Part shown: one piece after another, positions 9,072 to 22,112 of the stretch | Position numbering within the stretch: the first letter of the stretch is position 1 | Layout of the letters: every line of letters begins with the position of its first letter | NCBI RefSeq assembly: GCF_019703515.2 | Contig: NC_059346.1 | Coordinates: 58,044,001-58,108,000 of the forward strand | Source: Myxocyprinus asiaticus | Lineage: Eukaryota; Chordata; Actinopteri; Cypriniformes; Catostomidae | Length of the DNA: 64,000 nt | Reading direction: 5' to 3' | The notes under the pieces: generated by a model | The model's database searches: none | What the model was told of the DNA's origin: nothing | The model's input: only the letters and a program-made list of their open reading frames with translations | Position numbers and translations under genes: made by a program

Positions 9072-12064
9072 AATACACATAATACAGCTCATGTATTGTA
9101 TAGACTACTTCTGTGTGTGGTTGTTGTTGTTTTGTTTTGTTTTTTCTTTTTGTCTTTTGATTATTTTTTGGGCTTAACAGACTTGGGCTGCGTTTCCCAA
9201 AAGTTTTACTGTTTTCGCTATCATTTATCAGCATGGTTTGCGTATTTAAAGATACTGAGGGAGGGCTGCTCATCACGGCACAGCAGTGGCGTAACTTGGA
9301 TCTTACGGTCCCCAGTGCAAAGAATGTGTCGGGCCCAATCCTTGGGGAGCCAGGATTGTTTATCATCACCCGTTGGGCCTGCCGTCATTTTTATTGTTCC
9401 TTTTGGTCGACTGCCCACCCTGCCCTCCCTGTAGTTACATCCCTGCAGCACAGCATAATAAATAGACAAAGATTTTTTATACTTTCTACATGTGTTTAAG
9501 ATACAGTTTTTCATTCCAAATTCCGTAGTTTTTTATTTTTTTATTTTTAGAAACCAAAATGACATCTAACCATGGTAATGAGAATCATGGTTTTACCTGT
9601 GATTACCATGATCTTACTAATACCACAGTTAAACTCCAGATACTATGCAAGAACTATGGTTCATTTTCATATGAGCAAAAGGAGAATTTAACAAAAGAGC
9701 TTTAAAGCCTGGACACCCATTATTATGGATGAAGCTATGAGTTTTTCACCTCTGTAAATATGTTCAGTTGTAATGAACTTTAATTAAAGAGAAAAGTTCA
9801 TTCAATAATTAAAAAATGATGAAAGATCAATATCAGTAAAGAAGTCATACTGTCAGAATGTTTGAACATAACCATACATAAATTAGCTGGTAGTTAAATT
9901 TTTTAGATATTACTGTTAATAACAGTAAATTTACATCTGCATCCCAACTCAAAATCAATGCTTTACTGTCAAATATGTGCATTCTATGTAACCAAAAATA
10001 TGCAATATTAATATTTTGAACTACACTTGCGATTCAATAATATCAGTATTTATTAAAGAGAATGCAGGTTTACATCTCTCTCATAGGGATTTTTACTCCC
10101 ATCCTACCCCACCATGTGGGGTGTCTTTGGCTTATCACTCTTTAGGGGGTCTGACAGCCCCAATGACAGGAGGAAGTTTCACCTGAGTGTCAACAGCACT
10201 CGAACTCCCAGTCATATTTAGGACAGATTAAGCCGATTGCTCATTGCCGGTGACATAATTTAGATTAATGGCACATCTAATCCATCAGGCGAAGGAGGTA
10301 GGTAAAGGCAAGATGGTGTGAGGAAAAAGAACAGGGCCCATGGGGGAGATCTTTTGGGGAGGGGCTGGGAACGGGACAATAATCCTGTTTTATATTTAGA
10401 ACATGTGTTAGCAGCCCACTCTCCTTTTTGAGTAAAAAATAGAGCGATAGAATGTAACTTGAGTTACAAAATAGCAAATCAGAGAGACTGTGCTTATTCA
10501 GAAAGGTTTGATGGAGTAGGGTGAATGGAGGTGATGGATGAGCTGTGGTTTCTACTGAGACAGGGACTGGGCAAAGAGAGAGAGAGAGAAACAGCTAGAG
10601 AGAGAGCTTGACAGCTCCAAGATTGTGACATGAGAGACACCAAGTGGTCTAGCAGTGGATTATGGCTTTTTTGACCACTTAACCTAATATTCCAGGTTAA
10701 ATAGAAGTTAGGCTCAGTTAACAGCATTTGTGGTATTATGTTCATTTTCACAAACAATAATTTCACTTGTCCCTCTTTAAAAAAAAGCAAAAAAACAAAG
10801 GTTACAGTAAGGCACTTACAATGGAAGTGAATGGGGCCAGTCCTAAAATACAGAGAAGGGGCTGTCTGCATCCTACAATACTATTACAAGACACGCCCAC
10901 TACAACTTACACCCCCCCCCCCCCCCACCATTCAAATAACCAACGAAGAGTCTTGCAACAGTTGGATGTCACATTTATACACTGTGTTTGTTGTGTTTAT
11001 TTGTCTTACAGCAACCCAAAAAAAAAAATTTTTACGTTTGTAAAATTGTTAACTATAGCCTATGTAACGGATGTGGATAGACATACTCACACGTGGGGTT
11101 CTTTCAACTTTGACTTATCTTTTTGACAGAAAAAAAAGAAGTACAAATCAGGTTGGCTAAAGACAGATTACTGCAGACATTCATAAAATACTAGAAAAAT
11201 AGAAATGACACATTCACTCAACTCATAATACCAATAATTGTCAGAATGTTAAAACATTGACACAATGACCACAAGAAATGAACTCGTTCCCGCTCGTGTG
11301 ACGCAGGAGGAAATTAAATACATTTGTAACAATCTCAACCATGTTAAAGTGTTAAATGCATTATATATCTGTTCAAATACATGTATGCAAGCAACTGCAT
11401 CGAAAAGATTCACTTAAAACTTATCATCACAATTATTTTGTTAACGAGTTAGAGCGTGAATAACCATACATACCTACAGCAGCTACACTCCTGTCTGCTG
11501 CGGTACGGCAAGAGAAGAGTGACAAAATTCAATGTCTACAGTACCCTAAATTGCCACAGGAGGGGAGCCCTCGAACACCAAAGAATATAACCAAATGCCT
11601 TATGTAATGGAATTCACACATCAAAACTTTTTTAATTAAAAGTTCTTTTTTTTTTTTTTATCCCATTACACCTACAGCAATTTAAATGTTCTATTGAATA
11701 CAATCACACCGCCATATCACTAGGTGGCAGTGAGGAGAAATGTGATGAAAATGAAGAAGGACCTAGCGGCAGGGATGGATTAACCACCGGGCTCCCAGCT
11801 CTAAATCAATTATTTATTTATTTTGAGATACCTATTATAAATCCAAGTAAATGTCAGCCATATGTGAAATACCATTTGTTCGGCCGAATGCGTGCATACA
11901 GCAGCAGGAGCACAGACACTCGAGTGCGCGCTCAGGAAATCTGTGTCTCGCAAGTGCAGCATGTTTATTTGAAGGACTACAAAGAACAGCCTTTGATACA
12001 CAAAATGCTTCCAAACACAAGGATAAGGTGCAGTTTACCCTGGATGTGTACAAAGCCGATTAGC
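9072..12064. other. Intergenic DNA with short repeats
   Basis: No gene is supported. At 9283 'cagtggcgtaac' and at 11771 'cagggatggattaacc' look like outer ends of old hAT-type elements, but their partners were not found. A poly-C run lies at 10912-10926 and a GA tract at 10577-10590. The stretch 10080-10300 is non-repetitive, of mixed composition, with homeodomain-like cores ('tttagattaatgg'). Confidence 0.5.
10802..10836 (+). repeat. Dispersed repeat end, first copy
   Basis: The phrase beginning ttacagtaaggcacttac recurs in reverse complement at 20171-20196, with about one difference in 26 bases. Two such distant matches imply a dispersed family, probably a small DNA transposon end. Confidence 0.5.
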
Positions 12065-13391
12065 CCCATTTTATCGTCGTTACATTGGCTACCTACATTA
12101 ATTTCGTATTAATTTTAAAATTCTGTTAACTACATACAAAGCTTTGAATGGTCTAGCTCCACAGTACTTAAGTGACCTTCAACCATGCTGTATTCCATCA
12201 CGTTCATTATGATCGCAAAACTCTTTCCTGTTAATAGTTCCGAGAATTTCAAAATCCACAAAAGGAGGTAGATCCTTTTCCTATTTGCCTCCTAAACTAT
12301 GGAATAGTCTCCCTAACACTGTTCGGGACACAGACACCCTCACTCAGTTTAAGTCTAGACTAAAGACTCATCTATTTAGCCAGGCATACACCTAATTTAT
12401 TCTTCACCACACAATTAGGCTGCTTTAGTTAGGTCTGTCGGAACCTGAAACATTGATCATGATCTATAACTCTGTAAAAAAATGTATGGCATCTACGCTA
12501 ATATTATTCTATTTGTTTCCATGTCTCAACCTCGGGACTCCTATCCCAAGGTAACCAGATCCGGCCGGATCCAGCTCCATTCCTGCTTGGTATCGGACTC
12601 CACTGCTACATGTCTCTTAAATGCAGCCGGTGCCAGCCAAACATCACTTCAGTCTATTACGATGGACCTCAGCGGATGAACTGATGCAAACTCACACCAT
12701 AAAATATGGGATACTTCATATGCCATTGCCTGAACCTTGGACTTAGGATAGACCTCACCAAAATGACCAGCCGGTTGAACTGCGAAGCACCTCACTGATC
12801 TTGACCAGCATCACCGTGGTCTAATGATGGACTACACTCTTCAAATGGAATACATAGACTATCAATAAATTGCCAACAAAAGCCTTCATCAGCCAACTAA
12901 CAAAGGACAATGCATCTATATGAACTTCAAAGACATCCTAATCCAGGATGAACTTCAAAGACATTAGTCAAAATCTTTGTTTAAACACTGGCCCTTAACA
13001 CTTACTTAGTTTAATAATTTTAAACCATGACTTGCACTGCACATAAATAAGTAATATTGGCATTATATTCATGCTGTTTAGCCAGAGGGGAACTGGCCCC
13101 CACAGTGAGCCTGGATTCTCCCAAGGTTATTTTTCTCCATTAACCAACATTTTATGATGTTTGTGTTCCTTGCCACAGTTGCCTTCGGCTTGCTCATTGG
13201 GTTTCTAAATATAGTTATTATTTAATTTCTTATTTTTATACACACTTCATAATCATATTCAATCCAACTACACAATGATGACTCTAAGACTTTATAGATA
13301 TTACGGTTTCACTTTCTGTTAATGCATGATTTTCTGTAAAGCTGCTTTGAAACGATGTGTGTTGTGAAAGGCGCTATACAAATAAAAATGA
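12065..13391 (+). mobile_element. L2/CR1-like LINE, 5'-truncated 3' end
   Basis: Diverged frames on the + strand give the C-terminal part of a LINE ORF2. At 12075-12180 there is 'LHWLPT' and 'TTYKALNGLAPQYLSDL', and at 12284-12380 'PPKLWNSLPNTVRDTDTLTQ' ending in 'RLKTHLF'. The remainder is a long 3' UTR with the phrase 'gagcctggattctcccaagg' and a terminal 'ggcgctatacaaataaaaatgac'. Such C-termini and tails are those of fish L2/CR1-type LINEs. RT and endonuclease are missing. Its 3' tail abuts the 3' tail of the next LINE, which runs the other way. Confidence 0.75.
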
Positions 13392-14091
13392 CTTCACTTC
13401 ACTTTTATTGTCACACAACCATATACACAAGTGCAATAGTGGGTGAAAGTCTTGGGTGCAGTTCCGAGCAACATAGCAGTCATGACGGTGATGAGACATA
13501 GATGAGACATATACTAATTTACAATAAACAGATTTACACATCACAATTTACATATCTAATATACACATAATTACACACAACACAATATACAAATAATAAT
13601 ATACAATATGCAGTATACAATACACACAATATAGAATATTGTACAGTATACAATACACACAATATAGAATACACATACACACAATATAGAATACACATTA
13701 TACAATAAAAACTGTATATATAGTATATATAAAATATACAGTAGGTTGTATTGTACTGTATTGACATTCAGGCTGTCGGTTGATAGTCAGTTGCCAGTGT
13801 GTTGTTAAGAGAGAATATAATTTAAGACAGTCCAGTGTGAGATAATAAGATTAATAAAGTGCAGTGCTGATGTATATTGATAGTGGGAGATGAAGAGTTC
13901 AGAAGTCTGATTGCTTGGGGGAAAAAGCTGTCATGAATTCGGCTGGTGCGGGTCCTGTTGCTGCGATACCGCCTGCCTGATGGTAGCAGTGAGAGCAGCC
14001 CATGGCTCGGGTGGCTGGAGTCTCTGATTATCCTCCGAGCTTTTTTCACACACCGCCTGGTATATATGTTCTGGAGGGAGGGAAGCTCACC

Positions 14092-15231
14092 TCAGATGAT
14101 GTGTCTGGCAGTTCGCACCACCCTTTTCAGGGCTTTGCAGTTGTGGGCGGTGCTATTGCCGTACCAGGCAGTGATGCAGCCAGTCAGGATGCTCTCTATA
14201 ATGCTGGTGTAGAACCGTGTGAGGATGTGGTGGTTCATTCCATACTTCCTCAGCTGTCTCAGGAAGAAGAGGCACTGATGAGCCTTCTTCACAACGGCAT
14301 CAGTGTGGATGGACCATGTGAGTTCCTCAGTGATGTGGACACTGAGGAACTTGAAGCTGCTGACTCTCTCCACCGGTGCTCCATTGATGGTGATGGGACT
14401 GTGTTCTCTGTCTTTTCTCCTGAAGTCCACCACAAGCTCCTTGGTCTTGCTGACGTTGAGGGAGAGGTTGTGCTCCTGACACCAGCGTGTCAGAGTGAGC
14501 ACCTCCTCTCTGTAAGCCGTTTCATCATTGGCAGTGATCAGACCTACCACCGTCATATCATCAGCAAACTTAATGATGGCATTGGAGCTATGTGTTGTCA
14601 CACAGTCATGTTTGTACAGGGAATATAGGAGTGGGCTGAGAAAACAGCCCTGCGGGGCTCCAGTGTTGAGGGTCAGTGATGAGGAGATGTTGCTGCCCAT
14701 TCTAACCACCTGGCATCTGCTTGACAGGAAGTCCAGGATCCAGCTGCACAGCAAGCTGTTTAAGCCCAGAGCCTGGAGTTTCACATAAAGCTTGGAGGGC
14801 ACTATGGTGTTGAATGCTGAGCTGTAGTCTACAAACAGCATTCTCACATATGTGTTCCTTTTTTCCAGGTGGGAGAGAGCAGTGTGTAGTGTAGATGCAA
14901 TGGCATCATCAGTGGAGCGGTTGTTGAGGTAAGCAAACTGCAATGGGTCCAGTGATAGAGGCAGCACAGCGCAGATGTAATCTCTGATTAGTCTCTCAAA
15001 GCATTTGCTGATGATGGGGGTCAGAGCAACAGGACGCCAGTAATTTAAGCAAGTGATTTTGGATTGCTTTGGTACAGGCACAATGGTGGACATTTTAAAG
15101 CATGTGGGCACCACAGACAAGGAGAGGGAAAGGTTGAAAATGTCCGTAAAAACACCAGCCAGTTGGTTCACGCACGCTCTGATGACACAGCCCAGAATGC
15201 CGTCTGGACCCGCGGCTTTACGGATATTCAC
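14092..15231 (-). pseudogene. LINE reverse transcriptase, frame interrupted at both ends
   Basis: An open frame of 379 codons with the conserved RT blocks of non-LTR retrotransposons: '[10 protein letters not shown]' near residue 5, '[12 protein letters not shown]' near residue 65, '[11 protein letters not shown]' near 133 (first catalytic Asp), '[16 protein letters not shown]' near 190 and '[10 protein letters not shown]' near 221 (catalytic Asp pair). It ends in the C-terminal domain at '[10 protein letters not shown]'. The protein continues in another frame at 14049-13822 ('[18 protein letters not shown]'), so a frameshift lies at about 14050-14090. Upstream the endonuclease is in other frames. 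There is no host function. Confidence 0.9.
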
Positions 15232-15285
15232 CCGTTGGAAAGATCGGGTTACATCCGCTACAGAAACGAAGAGTGAACTAGCCTC

Positions 15286-16444
15286 TTAAGCTTCGGCCGC
15301 GAGAGCTCTCTCCACGAGGGCGGTGTTATTTCCCTTGAAACATGCATAAAATGTATTTAGCTCATCCGGGAGAGGGGCACTTGTGTTCATGGCGGAGTTT
15401 TTATTCCCTTTAAAGTCCGTGATGGTATTAATTCCCTGCCACATGCTTCTAGAGTTGGTGGTGTTAAACTGTCCTTCAATCTCGTCCCTGTACTGGCGTT
15501 TGGCTGCTATGATAGTTTTGCGGAGGGCATAACTGGCTTGTTTATGCTCCTCCGCATTCCCGGAATTCAAAGCGGAGGTCCGCGCATCAAGTGCAGTGCG
15601 AACATCGCTATTTATCCAATGCTTCTGGTTGGGGTAGATCCATATTGATTTGGTCGAAACAACATCCTCTACGCACTTTCTGATGAAACACATTATGCTA
15701 TCAGCGTACACCTCGATGTCGTCATCAGAGGTGGACCGGAACATCTCCCAGTCTGTGTGATCAAAACAGTCTTGTAGCATAGAATCTGATTGGTCCGACC
15801 AGCACTGGATCATTCTGAGGGTGGGTGCTTCCTGTTTCATTTTCGGACTGTAAGCGGGCAGAAGCAGAATGGAAGAGTGGTCCGATTTGCCAAATGGTGG
15901 GCGGGGGAGGGATTTGTAGCCATCCCGGAAGGGAGAGTAGCAATGGTCCAAATCCCGGTCCCCTCGTGTGTTGAAACTGATGTGTTGATGGTATTTTGGT
16001 GGATTGATTTAAAATTGGCTTTGTTAAAGTCCCCGGTCACAATGAACGTGGCCTCAGGGTGCGCGGTTTCCTACTTGTTTATAATCCCGTACAGTTTCTT
16101 GAGTGCCCGGTCTACGTTGGCTTGTAGCGGGATGTACACAGCAATGATAATGGTGAATTCCCTCGGTGTCCTGCTGTGAATTCCCTCGGTAGCCAGAATG
16201 GTCGACACAGAAGCATGAGAAATTCCAGATCAGAAGAGCAGAAAGACTTTATAGAATGTACGTTCCTCTGATCACACCAGGATTTGTTGACCATAAAACA
16301 TACACCACCACCTCTGCTTTTACCTGAGAGGTCTTTCGCTCTGTCCGCTCGGTGCACGGAGAACCCCGTGGGTTCGATGGCTGAATCTGGAATCTCAGCA
16401 GACATCCAAGTTTCTGTTAGGCAGATAATGCAGCAGTCCCTCAT
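15286..16444 (-). pseudogene. LINE endonuclease domain and linker, broken
   Basis: On the - strand, 16444-16112 reads 'CLTETWM' and 'SRGGGVCFMVN', which are conserved blocks of the apurinic-like endonuclease that nicks target DNA. The 'TGDFNKANFK' block follows at 16040-16010 in a different frame, and the endonuclease-to-RT linker is open at 15951-15286. These pieces are separated by frame changes and stops, and the C-terminal SDH block of the endonuclease is seen as 'GKSDHSSILLLP' near 15885. The order is right for a LINE ORF2, but the protein cannot be made in one piece. Confidence 0.8.
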
Positions 16445-16855
16445 CTCTCGTTGGAAAGAGATCCGCGCTCTCAGCTCACAGAGCTTGTTGTCCAGAGACT
16501 GAACATTTGCCAGTAGAATACTGGGTAGCGGGGGTCGATTTGCGTGACGTCTTACTCCAATGAGAACGTCGGCTCAATTTCCCCTTTTCTTTCTGCATTT
16601 CCGCAGCTGGGCTGCCCAGAAAAAGGGCTCCGCTGCCATGTTTGTAAACAGCGGGTCAGCATTGAGGAATTTAAAGTCCAGTTTTCGGTGTGCTATTGCA
16701 GAACCAATGTCCAAAAGTGTTTGTCTGTCATAGACAATAAGGCAGACAACATCCAAGACAAAAAAACATAGAATTGTGAACAAAACAAACAAAAAACTAC
16801 AGTGTTGTGTCGGAGCTCGCAACGCAGCAGCCATACTCGGCACCATCTTGAGTCA

Positions 16856-17599
16856 TTCTTGTCTCATGCTTGATGGTTTAAATTAATATAAGTGACAGAA
16901 TTTGTGCAACAGTATGGAGGACTTTAATATGTTTAAGTCCTGCATGGATATAATGATAAGAGAAAGGTGCCTTAATACCCTAAATATGTGTACAGTAACC
17001 TTTTGTAATATTTGGTTAACCAGGAGAGTTCACAAACAGTTATTGTGTTATTTGTTGGGACTCAGGAATAAAGAACGTTTATTGCCATGGATGCATTAAA
17101 CACAATCTCAGATAGCAGGGAATAAAGTGTACAGTGAGCTATGAGCTTAAATAGCACAATACATAGATCTTCAAATGATAAAATTACATTCAAGTCAAAC
17201 AAGAATAATCTCTGTCACTGCCTGCCACATAGTAGGCCTATTCTAAATAAATAGAAAATGCGTAATTCTGCCCAGGCAGGTTCACTTTCCATGAATGTGA
17301 GGTGAAGACGGCCTGGCATCCATACCCGTTGCCTGCAACGTGTGCTCCAGTCTCTTGCAAACGCTAACATTCTTCACATCATTGCACATTCAATGCATCC
17401 GTGGCAGATAAACGTAAGAGTCATTCCGTACATGTATATTTTTGGTGGTAAATCCAAAGAGATTGTAGGGCTTTACTGGTTGTTTAGATCAGTGTTACTA
17501 TCAGAAATAATTTATAATTATTTCTTTAGTTATTAATTAATATTTAAATTAATTAATTGAATCTAACTCATTAAAACCTCTTATGGGGCTCCAGTAGTG
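16856..17599. other. Intergenic DNA, nothing recognised
   Basis: AT-rich unique-looking sequence. No exon or element end was supported. Confidence 0.5.
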
Positions 17600-18229
17600 C
17601 GCTAAGTTTAGGAGCGGGTTTGGTTATTAGCAATAATTAATAATTATCAAAGATAATTATTAATTATTAAAATCATTAGAACATTGATGAAAATCAATGT
17701 TAGCTTTTTTTTAATCCTTTAAATCAACAATTATCAAAGATAATCACCAATCATTAACATCGATGAAACATTAATTAAAATTAACACTAGCTTATTGATC
17801 ATTCAGATTCAACAATCATCAAAGATTATTATCAATTATCAAAAATCAATAGAATATTAATAAGGATTAACATTGACGGGGCACCACCCTGAAATCAGGG
17901 ACTAATAACCAGATAGTATAACAGTCTCAATATTACATTGTTTTCTTAGGAAAATCGACATACAAGAATATCGATTTTCGGGAAAAAAAACAATGAATGA
18001 AGGCTTGAATCCGAGCACTGACATCCCGTCAGCATGACACAGGTGTATGCAAAACAAACCAAAAAACTTCTCTTTGTAATATAACAAAGTTTATTTATGC
18101 AGTAATATCAATTAATAATTAATACAATGCAGTCAATAAACTTCTGACTTACAACTACAAACTAAACAGTAATATGACTGATTAGATATGGAAACTAAAA
18201 TAATCCTATAACACATGAGGGTGTGTGTG

Positions 18230-18276
<47 letters not shown>

Positions 18277-19170
18277 GGAGGGACGCGCACAAAATGGCGG
18301 ACATGACTCTCGTGGAGAGTGTGTCACGCGAGACCTCCAGCCAGAGAATATGGCCGTGAATGTGGGCAGAGAGAAACCAGTCAATGGCGTCTACCAGTTA
18401 CCGCATGTATCCGCTTGCACGATAGCTTAGGGACAATGCTGAGCTTTATCACGAAGCTATCTACTAGCCAAAAATGTGTCCGAGAATGTTTGTGAGGGAT
18501 CGCGCGTGTGTGTGTGTGTGTGGTTAGTATGAGAGAGAGAGAGAAAATAAAGTGACGGCCCCAAAGCCGGTTTCGCGATTGTGGGAGAGGAAGCAGCTGT
18601 TAGTTGATCACTCAGAGACGCGGTGGACGGCTCGTAAACCGTCCCGGACTTTGATTCTTTAATGGATAAACTCAGTTTGCCGGTCTCACCCGCGATGGCA
18701 GAAATGCACAACAGTCCAATGTGGTTGGACCACAATACAGCAAATCAAATTCGTGATAATTAATACCCTGAGTATTAATAATGAGCAGACATGGCGGTCC
18801 GTAACTGTACAAGCAATAACCTTGGTACACAAGAATAACACACTATAATATTCTATCTCTGCCCAGACGTAAACCTCTTACTTGAATCGCATGAAGATGC
18901 AGAATGTGTGTTCATCCGTCCTTTAACTCCGACTCGGTTCCTCGAGGCTCGGGTGATGACGGGAGGCCGTTTCCTCACTCTGTCGGCGGGCAGTACGGCT
19001 GCTGATTCTCGGCGGGCTGGCGGAGAAATTAGCGACGTCGACTTGATTGAAGATGGAAGAGAAATCTTTTATCTCTTCACTTCTGCAGGCAAACCAATGA
19101 AGATGCGGATTGCTCAGCTGTCTCCTTCGGATCTGTTAGAGTGTTCGGAGGAACACAGAGTAATCTCAAC
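17600..19170 (-). mobile_element. Probable LTR-like repeat region
   Basis: The block has a mosaic structure. From 17626 to 17850 there are about three imperfect tandem copies of an AT-rich unit containing 'aattatcaaagataat'. Then comes a segment with 'gacggggcaccaccctgaaat', then 'aacaaagtttatttatg' (a polyadenylation-type aataaa on the - strand, near 18073), a GT microsatellite, and GC-rich sequence to about 19150. The pattern of a terminal AT-rich array, polyadenylation motif and GC-rich leader resembles a long LTR plus leader in - orientation, but I could not define TG...CA ends or coding sequence. It could instead be a composite of unrelated repeats. Confidence 0.3.
18221..18274. repeat. 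(GT)n microsatellite
   Basis: A GT tract of about 54 bases with one GA interruption near the start. Confidence 0.95.
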
Positions 19171-19244
19171 TCATCCAGCGAGAATCCAGTCAAAAATTTC
19201 ATGTAAATGCTTAAGTCCAACTGAAATTGCTCCAGTCTGTTTTT

Positions 19245-19378
19245 CAAGCTTTGAAATGGTACCACATATGATTATTTATGTATCCATGGGCTTTTACATT
19301 TTAAGTGTTAAATTATTACACACAACTGGCCCCGCCTACTTAACTTAAATGGAACTCCCATATATTTTTGCCACCATT
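19245..19378 (+). repeat. Dispersed repeat, copy A
   Basis: About 130 bases closely resemble 30053-30185 in the same orientation. Both contain 'gggcttttacattttaag' and 'acaactggccccg' and end in 'tatatttttgcca'. No protein or element end is recognised. It could be an LTR or SINE fragment. Confidence 0.65.
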
Positions 19379-20879
19379 TTTGCATACCACTCCGTTTTTT
19401 GTGTAGCCAGACTAACAGGCCTTGATAATGCAATTTTAGCTCAGCTTCTTTCAAAATATATGGATGAAGTCGAGGCCTTGTGCGCATGTTAAGTATGATG
19501 AACAAATGGTCTCCCTTTATTATGGAAATTTTTTAAATGTCCATAATAATGCATTACAGGCGTGACAGTTATAGGCACTTCATATCAAATCATATGGATA
19601 TCAATCGTTCTTTTACTCACTATTGAATGAAGCAGTGAATGCAGACTAAAACGCCGCCTTTTTGCAGTTTGTAATTGCATAACACCATGTCGCGATTTCA
19701 GTCTTAATTCAATCAATCATGCAACCTTTATAGAAATCACACCAATGTCTCAAAGGTCAAAGAGATTTACATGCATTTTGGATGGTTTTTCATTTTCACA
19801 TGTCCATTTTTGTCACATGAGTGCGTAGTGCAAGTTCATTCCCCGATCTAAAATGGAAATTTTCTGATATCTAGACTCTATCTGCAGGGGTTTATAATTC
19901 TACATCTAAAATGGTTTGATTTACTGGTAATAAGTACTTTCTATGAGAAGTTAAATTTCATATTTAGATTGCAAATGTTTATGTCTGCAATGCTGGAATT
20001 GCTGGTGATGTGTAACCTCAAATATTCGATTATGCATTGTGTCATGTACACTTGGGAAGACAAATGAAGACTGTAGCAGCTCAACTAAGCAAAACCCAGC
20101 TGTAGCTCAATTATAACTACACATGTAAGCATACTGAGTGTGTATTTTATTTATTGCCTTGCCCTGTGTACTTCCATTGTAAGTGCCTCACTGTAACATT
20201 CCTTTAACGTTTTATCAGAAGTCAATTCACAGTTGAAAAGAGTCAATGTTTTTCTGCTATACCATTTTAGTTGTTAGGAATACATTTCAGTTTGTAAAGA
20301 ATCCAAGCTAGGATATTGACAAACATAAGACATGACATGATCACCAAAATACAAATTCATGGTTGTGAGACTTAATAGTGCACACAGTCACTACAGACTA
20401 AAAACTTTGTAACAGATTCACTATTATACAAATTGAGAACTGGTACAACAAAGGATTTTGTCTACACTGTCAGCATGTGCTGAAGCATAATTTCAGGAGG
20501 AAATTACATTTTTGAATAGTCTTACAATAACTACTGTTGAGAAAAAAAGTGTTTGTTTTTTTTTCTCTTGAGGGGAGCATACTGCCTTGGAATATTTGTA
20601 GATGTTTTTTCCTGAAAAAGGAACAATTATTTCAGAGACAGAGACTCATTTTACAGACAAATATCTTGGCATTTGAGTGGACCAGACACTTAATCTACTC
20701 TAATCAAAAACAAATTTTCATCATGCTTTCTTTTCTTTTTTTTTTTCTTTTTTTTTGCATCTAATGTCTATTTGAAGAAATGTTACTATTCATATTTCTA
20801 CATCAGTAACTTATGAGAGAACTAGTTGTTTCCTTCGGTAAATCATCTCCTTGGTATACAACTGTTGGAGCAAAGTGAT
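19379..20879. other. Intergenic DNA with one short repeat match
   Basis: No gene is supported. The only recurring sequence noticed is 20171-20196, the reverse complement of part of 10802-10836. A T-rich run occurs at 20728-20757. Confidence 0.5.
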
Positions 20880-21215
20880 GTTCTCTTAAACCAGAAGAAG
20901 ACACAAGAGGCCGAGGATGAAGGACTCCAAAGAGTGGCTTTTATTAGAGCTCATGCAAGCACCGGTCGATATACAAAATTGAGATCTGCAAAACAACAGC
21001 TGTAATTTACCCTCTAAATGTGTCACGGGTGTGACCAAACAAGTCTAGAGATATGTTTAGGACCTACCCAGAGGGGACGGAGCTCTACAAACATGGCGAC
21101 CGGTGACAGAGGGAAACTCTGCCCATGGAAGACGCGGGTTTACCAACAGGGAAACCGTCTCATGGAAGATACATCACATGGGGTTACAAACAGGCAACCA
21201 GCGCATGTGGAGCAC

Positions 21216-22112
21216 CTACCCCAGTACAGGGCCTAATAGCACATGTACTGGGCTGGCATTGAGTTTCTCCACGAACTCACCTGCCACAGGGCTAAGGAGG
21301 AAGGACAGGGTCCACGACCACGTGAACATGGCTGGGGGGTAAAAAGTGCACGTCTCCCCCTCCAGGAGGGGAAAGTTGTCCCGCGAACTTACCTGTTCGT
21401 ACCTGACAACACACGGGATGAACCGGCTCAACCCGGAGATTGATGAACCATGTGAAGATATTGGGTGTTGCCCAGCCCACTGCTCTACCAATGTCTGCCA
21501 AAGAGGCACCATTGGTCGGGGCACGTCCTGGGCATGGTATGCCAAAGCGATGGCATCAACGACCCAGTGGGCGGTCCTCTGTTTGGAGACAGCGCTCCCA
21601 TTCCGCTGTCCTCCGAAGCAGACAAAGAGCTGCTCAGAGCATCTAAAGCTCTGCGTGTGATCCAAGTAGATGCGCAAAGCACGCACTGGACATAGCAAAG
21701 AAAAGGCTGAGTCTGCCTCCTCCTGGGGCAGCTTCGCTTGCAGGTTCATCACCTGATCCCTAAACAGGGTCGTGGGAACCTTGGGCATATAGCTCAGTCG
21801 GGGCTTCAGGACCACATGAGAGTATTCCGGACTGAACTCCAGGCACGTGTCGCTGACAGAGAACACCTGCAGGTCCCCTACCCTCTTGATGGATGTGAGC
21901 TCAGTAGGAGGGCAGTTTTCAAGAAACTGCCTAAAGCTCAACTGATTGCAGGGTTCAAACAGGGCTCCCCGCAGGACCACGGAGAGATCCCATGAGGGAA
22001 TGAGGTGCAGTCTGTGAGGATTCAACCTCCTCACGCCTCTAAGGAACCTGATGAAATACTTACCGTCAACTGCATTGTGGTGCGCTACCATAGCAGCCAC
22101 GTACACCCTCAA
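21216..22112 (-). pseudogene. DIRS tyrosine recombinase remnant
   Basis: An open frame of 298 codons. The C-terminal catalytic fold is suggested by 'CPVRALRIYLDHTQ' near residue 140 and 'SEQLFVCFGGQRNG' near 160, which are segments typical of DIRS-type recombinases. Beyond residue about 205 the expected sequence ('AVGWATPNIFTWF', with an L-R-V pair) continues in another frame at 21501-21440, so an indel near 21480 removes the end of the enzyme from this frame. In the family this protein integrates a circular cDNA without making a target duplication. The recombinase N-terminal region overlaps the frame at 22812-22066. Confidence 0.75.

Larger units (their letters stand above)
13392..16855 (-). 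mobile_element. Nearly full-length Jockey/L2-type LINE
   Basis: Read on the - strand this element runs from 'caagatggtgccgagtatgg' near 16850, through an apurinic-type endonuclease (about 16444-15900) and reverse transcriptase (15231-14092), to a 3' UTR with ATACACACAATATAGA repeats (13560-13745) and a terminal 'gacaataaaagtgaagtgaag'. It is the same family as the copy at 33237-34970, to which it aligns over the whole RT and 3' UTR. Several frame breaks show it is dead. No target duplication could be recognised at its ends. Confidence 0.85.

Noticed and set aside
14002..14628. 208-codon frame on the + strand opposite the LINE RT
   Set aside because: It is the complement of a conserved RT frame, so its openness is a shadow of the LINE protein. 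The same shadow appears at 33785-34402.
21243..21995. Open frames on the + strand opposite the DIRS enzymes
   Set aside because: Shadow frames of the DIRS proteins on the - strand, without motifs of their own.
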